Positions 15,756-23,099 of a DNA stretch of 56,631 bases are shown one piece after another. Made by a program: the position numbers and the translations under genes. The stretch comes from Sulfurovum sp. (GTDB taxonomy: Bacteria > Campylobacterota > Campylobacteria > Campylobacterales > Sulfurovaceae): assembly GCA_024637255.1 (NCBI GenBank), contig JAGXFO010000004.1:1-56631 (forward strand), written 5' to 3'. The notes beneath the pieces were generated by a model. The model saw only the letters and a program-made list of their open reading frames with translations, did no database searches and had not been told where the DNA came from. The first letter of the stretch is position 1. Every line of letters starts with the position of its first letter.

Positions 15756-17049
15756 CCACCTCATCCTCAAATCCATCCAACAACTCCAAAGCTTCAATAT
15801 GCCTAAGTGCTCCAGCTCCAGCAATACCCTGTAAACTCCCATACATCTCAGTAGTATTTTGCAACACGCCATCTATGAGCTTTTGGCGGCGTTTCCAGCT
15901 TGCCATGAGTGAGCGTCGTTCTTTGTCTAGTTCTGTTTGCATGGTCATGAAGCCGTCTACTATAGACTTCATCTGCATACCAAACTCGTTGCCTGTGAGG
16001 TAACTGTAGAGTAATGCCATTTTATCACCTCTGTTTTCCTCTTTTTGTACCGTTTTATGTACACGGATAAGGCTTTCACGAAGCAGTGACACTGAACCTT
16101 TAAACTCATCTAGACTACATATCCAAATGCCATCTATAAAGCCCATGCGGTCCATACCGTTAGGGTAAACTGAAGTCACTAGCACACCTAAGTCTGCGTT
16201 TACTTTGAGCATGTCTTGTTTGAGTTTAGTTACCCAGCCATCACTCCAAGCCTTGGTGTTTTTAGACTCATAACAGATGATCCCACAGTTTTGTAATTCT
16301 CGTGTGTGGATGGTGTGGATGCAGTCTGCCCCAAACGCACCTTTTTTGACCTCCTCGAGGTTGTCAAAAGGAAACTGGCTACTCAGCCAAGACTCGATGG
16401 CAAGTTCCAGTGCCTCACCTTGTATCTGCATGCTTCCCTGTTCTGCTTTACGTTTGGCATCATCGAGGCTGCGTTTGAGCTGTTCCATCTGCTCATCTTT
16501 TTCTTTGAGTTTAAGAGCATTTGCTTCTTCAAAGTTTTTTTGTATCTTCTCTTTTTCTTCTGAAAGTTTTTTGCTAAATGCGACTTCCGATTCAGCCTTT
16601 GCTTTTGACTCTGCCTCTGCCATATCTCTTTTGAGTTTTTCTATCATCGCTTTGGAAGCATTGAGCTCTTGCACTTGTGCTGATTTTTTGTTTAACTCTT
16701 CGGTAAGAAGCTTCATCTGCTCTTCCTGTTCTGAGGTTATCTTAGCTTTAAGCTCAGCTTCCACTGCCCTACGTTCAAGTCTGAGCTGCTCTTCCACCTT
16801 AGCCTCAGTTGCCTTCTGTAAATCTTTAGCATACTTTGCCTCATGCTCCTTCATAGCCTCTTCTTTAGTCCTCAAGTCATCAAATGCTTTTTTGTACTCT
16901 AAACGCTTCGCTTCCACCTCAGCTTTGAGTTTATTTTGTTCAGCGATAGTCTTTTGTTTAAGTTCATCTTCAAGCTGATGATAGAGAATTTCATTTACAT
17001 TGATTTCAGTTCCGCAGTTTGGGCATTTTATAGTAGTTGTTGCTGACAT
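15748..17049 (-). CDS. DUF2130 family protein
   Basis: A 433-residue protein. A zinc-ribbon half (CPNC, residues 9-12) precedes a long coiled coil (about 20-215) rich in Glu, Lys and Ala. The DUF2130 domain (about 218-335) contains FGADCIHTI, then CGIICYESKNTKAW, whose D and E-x-K suggest a PD-(D/E)XK nuclease-like fold. A helical C-terminal module (344-433) follows. An internal GAGG and ATG at 16020 could initiate this module on its own. Function is unestablished; a DNA-related or defence role is inference. It is coupled to the RhuM-Fic gene, which starts inside its stop region. Confidence 0.8.
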   Translation of the reverse strand: MSATTTIKCPNCGTEINVNEILYHQLEDELKQKTIAEQNKLKAEVEAKRLEYKKAFDDLRTKEEAMKEHEAKYAKDLQKATEAKVEEQLRLERRAVEAELKAKITSEQEEQMKLLTEELNKKSAQVQELNASKAMIEKLKRDMAEAESKAKAESEVAFSKKLSEEKEKIQKNFEEANALKLKEKDEQMEQLKRSLDDAKRKAEQGSMQIQGEALELAIESWLSSQFPFDNLEEVKKGAFGADCIHTIHTRELQNCGIICYESKNTKAWSDGWVTKLKQDMLKVNADLGVLVTSVYPNGMDRMGFIDGIWICSLDEFKGSVSLLRESLIRVHKTVQKEENRGDKMALLYSYLTGNEFGMQMKSIVDGFMTMQTELDKERRSLMASWKRRQKLIDGVLQNTTEMYGSLQGIAGAGALRHIEALELLDGFEDEVDE

Positions 17050-17106
17050 GACACTTCCTGTATTCTAAGTAGTATAATCATATCAGAAAAAGTATGGAGT
17101 TTATTA

Positions 17107-17131
17107 AAAACATGTCATATTGACATGTTTT
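17107..17131 (-). terminator. Rho-independent terminator after fabI-RNA methyltransferase pair
   Basis: Perfect 11-bp stem AAAACATGTCA / TGACATGTTTT with a TAT loop; read on the minus strand it ends in TTTTTAATAAA. It lies 50 bases past the methyltransferase stop and upstream of the DUF2130 gene. Confidence 0.65.
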
Positions 17132-17182
17132 GGTTTTGTGTTATTTATATGTTACCCTGCCAAGAATTATGGAGAAAAAAAA

Positions 17183-17953
17183 TTATAAAAAAGCTAAAAG
17201 TGAAGCGGTCACTGCAACATTGAGAGACTCAACACCACGCTGCATAGGAATGGCAATACTTGCATTACAGATGGCTTCTACTTCCTTGCTCACTCCTTCA
17301 CTCTCATTGCCCAATACAAAGATGGTTTTGTCTGTATAGGTTTGTTCTTTATAGCTATTTTTAGCATGAGAAGATAGTGCATAAAGGCTTGCACCCTCAT
17401 CATGAAATGACTTTAGGCTCTTTGCAAGATTGGACGTTTTGATGATCGGCATTTTAAAGAGTGTACCTGCACTGGCTTTGATAACCAGCGAAGATATCTG
17501 AGCTCCACCTCTGGTAGGAAGCAAGATGGCATCTATATTTCCAGCAGCACAGGAACGAATGATCATCCCCAGATTTTGTGGGTTCGTTACACCATCAAGT
17601 GCGATGATGCGGTAACTCTTATGTGTAGCCATAAAGATATTTTCATCTCCCATGTGTTCCAAAACCATATCAAGAGCAACTCCCTGGTCCTGTTTGGCAT
17701 TTTTGGAAATGCGCGAGAGTGCCTGTTTGTCATGATAAACCACTTCAATGTTTCTTTTTTTAGCCATCTCTTTCATCTGCTCGAGCACATCAGCATCTTT
17801 GTTTGACTTTGAAAGATGCAGTTTATGTATGATGATGCTTTCATCTTCGAGTGCTTCCATCACAGGATTACGTCCATAAACGGTAAGTACTTTATCGAAA
17901 AAAGCTTTTTTGGATAGATACTCGGGTGTATCTTCTTTAAGTATTTTTGGCAC
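17183..17953 (-). CDS. TrmH/SpoU family RNA 2'-O-methyltransferase (RlmB-like)
   Basis: A 256-residue SPOUT methyltransferase. An N-terminal substrate-binding domain (VYGRNPVMEAL, residues about 25-100) precedes the knotted catalytic domain with motif 1 NPQNLGMIIRSC, motif 2 VLGNESEGVSKEV and motif 3 IPMQRGVESLNVAVTASLLAF. It most likely methylates 23S rRNA, as RlmB does at G2251, but the exact target base cannot be read from sequence. The start is GTG at 17953, directly abutting the fabI stop (TAAGTG), so the two genes are probably coupled. Confidence 0.88.
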   Translation of the reverse strand: MPKILKEDTPEYLSKKAFFDKVLTVYGRNPVMEALEDESIIIHKLHLSKSNKDADVLEQMKEMAKKRNIEVVYHDKQALSRISKNAKQDQGVALDMVLEHMGDENIFMATHKSYRIIALDGVTNPQNLGMIIRSCAAGNIDAILLPTRGGAQISSLVIKASAGTLFKMPIIKTSNLAKSLKSFHDEGASLYALSSHAKNSYKEQTYTDKTIFVLGNESEGVSKEVEAICNASIAIPMQRGVESLNVAVTASLLAFL

Positions 17954-18778
17954 TTATCTTTCACCGTTCCAGGCTATCTTTGGCTTTCCACTCTCGTCAA
18001 ACTCAACAGCAGGCATACCCATAATATTATATCCGGCATCCACATAATGAATCTCTCCCGTTACACCTGAACTCAAATCCGAAAGCAAATACATACCAGA
18101 GTTTCCTACTTGGTTGATGCTTACATTCTCTTTCAAAGGAGAATGCGCCTGATTCCACTTGAGCATAAAACCAAAATCACCTATCCCCGCAGCGGCAAGT
18201 GTTTTAATTGGTCCTGCAGAGATGGCATTCACACGAATACCATCCTTACCAAGGTCTTCGGCCAGGTATTTTGTTGTCATCTCCAAAGCTGCTTTAGCCA
18301 CACCCATAAGATTATAGTTAGGGATATACTTTACACCGCCATAGTAGCTAAGTGTCAATACCGACGACGAACGAGATAAGATAGGCTTTAACTCACGAAC
18401 AATTTCGATGAGAGAGTATACAGAGATGTCCATGGCTACATCAAATGCTTCTTTTGAAATGTCCATAAAACGTCCGCTCAGACCTTCTTTGGGTGCAAAA
18501 GCAATGGAGTGCACTATGAAGTCTATTTGACCCATATCTTTTTCAAGAGACTCTTTAAGTGCTTTGATCTCTTCTGGTTTACTTACATCACAAGGATAAA
18601 GTCTTGTGCCGCAATCCAGATCTTCCGCGATAGGAGCCAGTTTTTGCTCAAATCTTTCATTGAGAAATGTAATGGCCATCTGGGCACCCTGCTCTTGACA
18701 AGCTTTTGCGATACCGTATGCGATAGACTTTTTGTTGGCGATGCCTAAAATGACACCTTTTTTGCCCTTCATTACCAT
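17954..18778 (-). CDS. fabI: Enoyl-ACP reductase (NADH)
   Basis: Catalyses the last reduction of each fatty-acid elongation cycle and is the triclosan target. The 274 residues match FabI: cofactor motif GIANKKSIAYGIA, then SIAFAPKEGLSGRF, and the catalytic Tyr145, Tyr155 and Lys162 (YX6K) in YYGGVKYIPNYNLMGVAK. NAISAGPIKTLAAAGIGDF follows as the substrate loop. GGAG precedes the ATG by eight bases. It is the first gene of a two-gene unit with the RNA methyltransferase and is divergent from the asparaginase-like gene. Confidence 0.96.
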   Translation of the reverse strand: MVMKGKKGVILGIANKKSIAYGIAKACQEQGAQMAITFLNERFEQKLAPIAEDLDCGTRLYPCDVSKPEEIKALKESLEKDMGQIDFIVHSIAFAPKEGLSGRFMDISKEAFDVAMDISVYSLIEIVRELKPILSRSSSVLTLSYYGGVKYIPNYNLMGVAKAALEMTTKYLAEDLGKDGIRVNAISAGPIKTLAAAGIGDFGFMLKWNQAHSPLKENVSINQVGNSGMYLLSDLSSGVTGEIHYVDAGYNIMGMPAVEFDESGKPKIAWNGER

Positions 18779-18801
18779 GTATATGCTCCCTAAAAATTAA
18801 T

Positions 18802-18837
18802 TCGCTTATTTTACCATCATTGAGGTAAAATAAGCGA
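18802..18837. promoter_or_regulatory. Long perfect inverted repeat in fabI upstream region
   Basis: A 14-bp perfect repeat (TCGCTTATTTTACC / GGTAAAATAAGCGA) with an eight-base loop lies between divergent fabI and the asparaginase-like gene, 24 bases before the fabI start. It could be an operator or a 5' leader hairpin for fabI. A terminator is unlikely since both genes point away. Confidence 0.5.
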
Positions 18838-18853
18838 GTTATCCCAAATTATC

Positions 18854-18859
18854 TATAAT
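18854..18859 (+). promoter_or_regulatory. -10 promoter element for asparaginase-like gene
   Basis: A perfect TATAAT lies 11 bases before the ATG at 18871. The spacing leaves a very short or absent 5' leader and there is no clear ribosome site, so the message may be nearly leaderless. Confidence 0.4.
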
Positions 18860-18870
18860 GAAAGAATATT

Positions 18871-19362
18871 ATGCAAAAAATACTCATCATCAGCACCGGC
18901 GGTACATTCAATAAGATCTATGACCCTCTCACCGGTGGACTAATTATTGATGAGGCATCTACTGCTGTACAAAACATAGCAGCAAAATGGCGCTGTGAAT
19001 TTCAAATAATAAATATCATAGGAAAAGACAGTCTTGACATGACTAACCATGACCGACTTGAACTCATCGCAACCATCAGTCGCAGTGAATATCATCATAT
19101 ACTCATCATACATGGTACCGACACTATGGACATTACCGCTACATATCTGGCCGATGGGGACCTCGAGAAGCGCATTGTACTCACAGGTGCGATGGTTCCC
19201 TACAGTGTAGACCCCGTAGAAGCCACAGCAAACCTTTGTTCAGCTTATGGATATATCAATGCCGTCAACAAGGAGGGTATTTACATCGCTATGAATGGTG
19301 TCATAGACAGCTACCAAAAAGTCAAAAAAGATAGAATTAAAGGCAAGTTCATTCTTGAGTGA
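18871..19362 (+). CDS. Half-size asparaginase-like protein
   Basis: A 163-residue protein equal to the N-terminal, catalytic domain of L-asparaginase. It contains the first threonine motif ISTGGTFNK (Thr12), then GKDSLDMTNHDR and the second motif HGTDTMDITATYLA with the Thr-Asp pair. VLTGAMVPY follows. Full-length enzymes have about 330 residues and a C-terminal domain that is absent here; the frame ends six bases before convergent hemF and shows no frameshifted continuation. Stand-alone short forms occur in Campylobacterota as I recall. It may hydrolyse asparagine or a related amide, but activity is uncertain. Confidence 0.75.
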   Translation: MQKILIISTGGTFNKIYDPLTGGLIIDEASTAVQNIAAKWRCEFQIINIIGKDSLDMTNHDRLELIATISRSEYHHILIIHGTDTMDITATYLADGDLEKRIVLTGAMVPYSVDPVEATANLCSAYGYINAVNKEGIYIAMNGVIDSYQKVKKDRIKGKFILE

Positions 19363-19367
19363 AGCAA

Positions 19368-20411
19368 CTAATGATGGTTGTCAACAGTAGGAGGAATAAT
19401 CTCTCCTGAAGCCTGCATTGCCAATGCTTCAGGGTATTGTTTATAATGTTTTCGTACTGCATTGGCTAAGGCTTTTTTAGTCTTTTCTCCTACAGGTGTT
19501 GGCATTTCATCGGGTAATGCTTTGAGCAATGCTTTGAGCAGAAGATCTTGCGGTGCAGGCATTTTTTCCACCCATGAAGCTAAAATATTTCTGTTCACAT
19601 GCGAAGGAATAGACCCCATTATGCCCACATCATTCTGATTGTGCACCAGCAAACCTGATGTTGTGCCCCTGTCCAGTGTAAGCACTTGAAACAGATAAAG
19701 CGTATGGTAAGCCAGTTGCTCTTCTTTGACTTCTTTTGTAAATGTAGTATATTGAAGCAGTTTTTCAGAGATGATAGCGATATATTTATCTATGACCTTT
19801 TTTCCTACTTGCAGGACAAAGACCTTGTCTGCTTCAAAATTTCCACTATTGTGCCCTTCAAGGTAATAATGACTCACACCACGATGTCTTCCCAATACCG
19901 GAATATAGAAATATCTGTCTCCCTGTGCAGAACCTTTTTCGTAAAGTACCCCCGTCGCTTCATTAAGCGTCAAAGAAAAACTCTCTTTGTCCGATTCGGA
20001 TTCACGTATAATTGAAGGATTCAGATCAGCCATCACACGCCAATAACTTTCTCCGTCTTTCATCTGTGTCCAGGAGATGTGCATATGCATGGAAGGAGCA
20101 TGAGGATTACAGGGATGTATAATAGTTGAAATGGCAGTAGCTGAACCCAGTTTTTTTATCTCGTCGTCATCATAATGTACCTGTGACACATTCACTGAAG
20201 CTCTATCAAATACACAATAATCTCTGGCCTCATAACGGGTACCGCCACCATGCTTCCCGCCATCACGTCCCCATGTCACCGCTTCAAAAGACTTGCCTTC
20301 TCCAAACTGCAAAGAGAGTGCATTTAGTTTTACAACAAAATAAGCCTGCAGTTCATTTACCAAAAGACTTACCTCTTTGGCCTGTGGTGATTTTGCTGTG
20401 GTTTGCAACAT
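19368..20411 (-). CDS. hemF: Oxygen-dependent coproporphyrinogen III oxidase
   Basis: Decarboxylates coproporphyrinogen III to protoporphyrinogen IX with O2 in heme synthesis. The 347 residues show HemF signatures: GGGTRYEARDYCVFDRASVN, then VSQVH, then STIIHPCNPHAPSMHMHISW, in which the His/Asn cluster binds substrate. The sequence is a divergent HemF rather than the gammaproteobacterial type. I use the ATG at 20411, with AAGG six bases upstream; a TTG at 20435 lacks a ribosome site. Its presence suggests at least microaerobic growth. Confidence 0.85.
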   Translation of the reverse strand: MLQTTAKSPQAKEVSLLVNELQAYFVVKLNALSLQFGEGKSFEAVTWGRDGGKHGGGTRYEARDYCVFDRASVNVSQVHYDDDEIKKLGSATAISTIIHPCNPHAPSMHMHISWTQMKDGESYWRVMADLNPSIIRESESDKESFSLTLNEATGVLYEKGSAQGDRYFYIPVLGRHRGVSHYYLEGHNSGNFEADKVFVLQVGKKVIDKYIAIISEKLLQYTTFTKEVKEEQLAYHTLYLFQVLTLDRGTTSGLLVHNQNDVGIMGSIPSHVNRNILASWVEKMPAPQDLLLKALLKALPDEMPTPVGEKTKKALANAVRKHYKQYPEALAMQASGEIIPPTVDNHH

Positions 20412-20507
20412 AAGGAACCTTAAGTTTTTTGCCAATTATATCATAGTAATTTTTATTTCATTTTGATACAATACATCCAGGAAACAACTAAGGGAAAAAG
20501 GAAAAAA

Positions 20508-20906
20508 ATGAGATTACATCTGACTATTATAACATTGGCTGCTTTAGGCTTTTCAGGATGCACAAGCTCCATGAACGTATTTCATGAGGATGGACAGCCA
20601 AGAACAAAAACCTCATCACAGCGGACAGCAACCACTGGATCTCAGGAGTATATACAGCCAAGTCCTGAAAAAAAAGAAGCTTATGAAAACACTATGAGAA
20701 AAGTGGCATCCAGCATAAAAGATGACCAAAACTATAGTAGGATTGCCCTAGATACACCTGAAAAAAAAGCATGGTTTAAAAGTATTACCTATAGATTATG
20801 GGATAGGCAAATGACACGAGAACAGTTTATGGCAGAAGGTCTCTCAAGATATCCGACACATAAATATGAATTTGATTTTATCATCAACGGATTTGGCGCA
20901 AACTAA
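20508..20906 (+). CDS. Small lipoprotein of unknown function
   Basis: A 132-residue protein with a lipobox (LTIITLAALGFSGC, cysteine at residue 18). A Ser/Thr/Gln-rich linker leads to a helical, charged domain with KKAWFKSITYRLWDRQMTRE. AAGG precedes the ATG at 20508; the frame is open upstream to 20463 without a ribosome site. Its stop overlaps the queC stop by four bases in convergent orientation. I do not recognise the family. Confidence 0.75.
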   Translation: MRLHLTIITLAALGFSGCTSSMNVFHEDGQPRTKTSSQRTATTGSQEYIQPSPEKKEAYENTMRKVASSIKDDQNYSRIALDTPEKKAWFKSITYRLWDRQMTREQFMAEGLSRYPTHKYEFDFIINGFGAN

Positions 20907-21577
20907 ACTTCCTCTTTTGCATAAAGAATCGGGTCTATACTGCCCGCTTCTTTAAATCCTTTTAACCTCAATCTGCAACTATCACATACGCCACAGGCCA
21001 AGTCTTCTGACTGATAGCAGCTCCATGTATCTTTTAATGGTACATTAAGCGCCAAAGACTTTTTGACTATCTCACTTTTTTTCAAAGCAACCAATGGCAT
21101 CTTTATCTCTATGCTTGTCTCATCTTTTGTGCCAAGATTAATGGCAGCTTGCATTTGCTCAATGTAATTCTGTCTACAATCAGGGTAACCTGAACTGTCT
21201 TCTTCCACTACACCGATAAAAAGTGTTTGGGCAGCATGTTTCTCTGCTACAGCAGCAGCGATAGAGAGAAAGATACCATTTCTAAAAGGTACATAGGTAA
21301 CGGGTACACCCTCTTCTATTCCTCCTGTCGGTACATCGATGCTCTTGTCTGTTAAAGCGGAGGCACCAATCTGTTCAAAAAAAGGCAAATCAATTTCATA
21401 GTTTTCGCTTGCCTCTACTGCCAAAGCGACCTTACGGAAACATTCAAGTTCTTTGCTCTGCGTTCGCTGTCCATAGTTAAAATGCAGGGCAATAATTTCA
21501 TAACCCTCCAACTGAGCTATCTTGGCACTCAACGCACTATCCATACCGCCGGAGATTATACATACAGCTTTTTTCAT
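20903..21577 (-). CDS. queC: 7-cyano-7-deazaguanine synthase
   Basis: Makes preQ0 for queuosine tRNA modification. The PP-loop SGGMDSALSAK sits near the N-terminus (residues 9-19), and the C-terminal zinc site is CYQSEDLACGVCDSC. ALHFNYGQRTQSKEL and GVVEEDSSGYPDCR are also typical. The 224-residue length is normal. I start it at the ATG at 21577, which fits the usual MKKAVCIISGG opening; an upstream in-frame start at 21604 adds residues not seen in the family. Confidence 0.93.
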   Translation of the reverse strand: MKKAVCIISGGMDSALSAKIAQLEGYEIIALHFNYGQRTQSKELECFRKVALAVEASENYEIDLPFFEQIGASALTDKSIDVPTGGIEEGVPVTYVPFRNGIFLSIAAAVAEKHAAQTLFIGVVEEDSSGYPDCRQNYIEQMQAAINLGTKDETSIEIKMPLVALKKSEIVKKSLALNVPLKDTWSCYQSEDLACGVCDSCRLRLKGFKEAGSIDPILYAKEEV

Positions 21578-21720
21578 AAAGTATGTCTCTTTCCACACAA
21601 GCAAAGCTCATTTGAAATTCCTCTCATCAAATCTGTACTTCTGAGTTTATTCAAGCTCATTATTGCATCTCCACACTACTTTTTACTCTTATTTTACCAA
21701 GATTTGGGTAAACTTTGAGC

Positions 21721-22161
21721 ATGATAGACTTAGATAACCAAGGCACACTGAAAGTCAATTTGGAAGCACTTGAAAAGATAGCACAAACGCTTTCAGACAA
21801 AGAAGTAGAGCTCATCATTACCAATGACAAAACAATCCAAAAACTCAATAAAGAGTATAGAGGCAAGGATAATGCCACGGACGTACTCTCTTTTCCTCTT
21901 GAAGAACTTTTTACAGACGAATCCATCTTCCGTATGCCCCTAGGTTCCATTGTTATAGCTGAGTCATTTGTGAAGAAAAAGGCTGAAATATTTGGTCATA
22001 GTCTTCAGGATGAGCTCTCACTTTTGTTTATTCATGGTATGCTGCATTTATTAGGGTTTGACCATGAAGGTGATGATGGGGAAATGAGAGCCCGGGAAAA
22101 AGAACTTATTATACAATTTAATCTACCCGAAAGTTTAATCGTAAGAACAGAGGATCAATAA
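21721..22161 (+). CDS. ybeY: Endoribonuclease YbeY (rRNA maturation)
   Basis: A metal-dependent RNase that takes part in 16S rRNA 3' end processing and ribosome quality control. The zinc motif HGMLHLLGFDH (HxxxHxxxxxH) and the core KDNATDVLSFPLE are present. Length is about 146 residues. The start is ambiguous: the ATG at 21721 gives a typical opening, while a TTG at 21715 is better spaced from a GGG. One base separates it from the exchanger gene downstream. Confidence 0.92.
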   Translation: MIDLDNQGTLKVNLEALEKIAQTLSDKEVELIITNDKTIQKLNKEYRGKDNATDVLSFPLEELFTDESIFRMPLGSIVIAESFVKKKAEIFGHSLQDELSLLFIHGMLHLLGFDHEGDDGEMRAREKELIIQFNLPESLIVRTEDQ

Positions 22162-22162
22162 G

Positions 22163-23095
22163 ATGGATTTTGTTATTTTTGTTATAGCATTGGGCGTATT
22201 GATTTGGGGTTCGGACCTACTCATAAGCCAAAGTGAACGTATTGCTTTAAAATTTCGCATACCGGAGTTCATCATCGGTGCCACTCTGATTGCCCTTGGT
22301 ACCTCTCTGCCTGAGATGGCGGCAAGTATCGCTGCAAGCATATATGGTAAACCTGAAATAGCTATATCTAACGTTATAGGAAGCAATATTCTTAATATCA
22401 CACTGGTTTTAGCAACTGTTTTTCTCATTTCAAGTAAAATCAATCCCGACAGAGATTTCTTTGCTAAAGACAGCACTTGGGCACTTGTTCCTGTACTTGT
22501 ATTCATTTTAATGATAATTGATGGTGTGATTTCCAGGTTTGATGCTTCTCTTTTATTGCTTCTTATGGGTGCTTACCTGGTGTTTCTTATTCAGGATGCA
22601 AAAAATTTTCCACTAGAAGATATCGAGGATCTGGATGAAAGTACTTTTAGCTGGGTTAAAACCATACTCATCCTTACAAGTGGATTTACTTTGATAATCG
22701 CCGGTGCACATTTCACAGTAGAGAGTGCTTCAGATATAGCTAAAAGTTTCGGTATCTCAGATTGGATCATAGGTATCATCATGGTATCTCTAGGTACATC
22801 ACTACCCGAACTCACTGTAAGTATCTCTGCTGCCATAAAAGGCAAAGCAGATATGGCCATTGGAAATATTATCGGCTCAAATATGGCAAATACCACTGTA
22901 GTTCTTGGTGCAGCAGCGCTAGTAAACCCTATGCGCCTGAATAGTGCAGCCTATATATTTGATATTGCCACCATGTTAATTGCAACCTTGATTCTGGTTT
23001 TTATTACAGCAAACAAACTCTACACCAAATCAGCAGGTATCAGTCTTGTCATTATTTTGGGGCTCTTTTTAAATAATACTCTGCAGAGTCTGTAA
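22163..23095 (+). CDS. CaCA family calcium/sodium antiporter (YrbG-like)
   Basis: A 310-residue inner-membrane exchanger with about ten transmembrane helices arranged as two inverted repeats. Both alpha-repeats are present: GTSLPEMAASIAASIYGKPE ... NVIGSN in the first half and GTSLPELTVSISAAIKGKAD ... NIIGSN in the second. The acidic residues in GTSLPE and the Asn in GSN bind cation. Ion specificity (Ca or Na) cannot be decided from sequence. It follows ybeY by one base and ends four bases from the convergent mrdA stop. Confidence 0.92.
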   Translation: MDFVIFVIALGVLIWGSDLLISQSERIALKFRIPEFIIGATLIALGTSLPEMAASIAASIYGKPEIAISNVIGSNILNITLVLATVFLISSKINPDRDFFAKDSTWALVPVLVFILMIIDGVISRFDASLLLLLMGAYLVFLIQDAKNFPLEDIEDLDESTFSWVKTILILTSGFTLIIAGAHFTVESASDIAKSFGISDWIIGIIMVSLGTSLPELTVSISAAIKGKADMAIGNIIGSNMANTTVVLGAAALVNPMRLNSAAYIFDIATMLIATLILVFITANKLYTKSAGISLVIILGLFLNNTLQSL

Positions 23096-23099
23096 AGTA

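Noticed and set aside
16277..16978. Long Ser/Ala-rich open frame (233 codons) on the plus strand
   Set aside because: It is antisense to the Glu/Lys-rich coiled coil of DUF2130; the composition is the mirror of that coding sequence, with no ribosome site.
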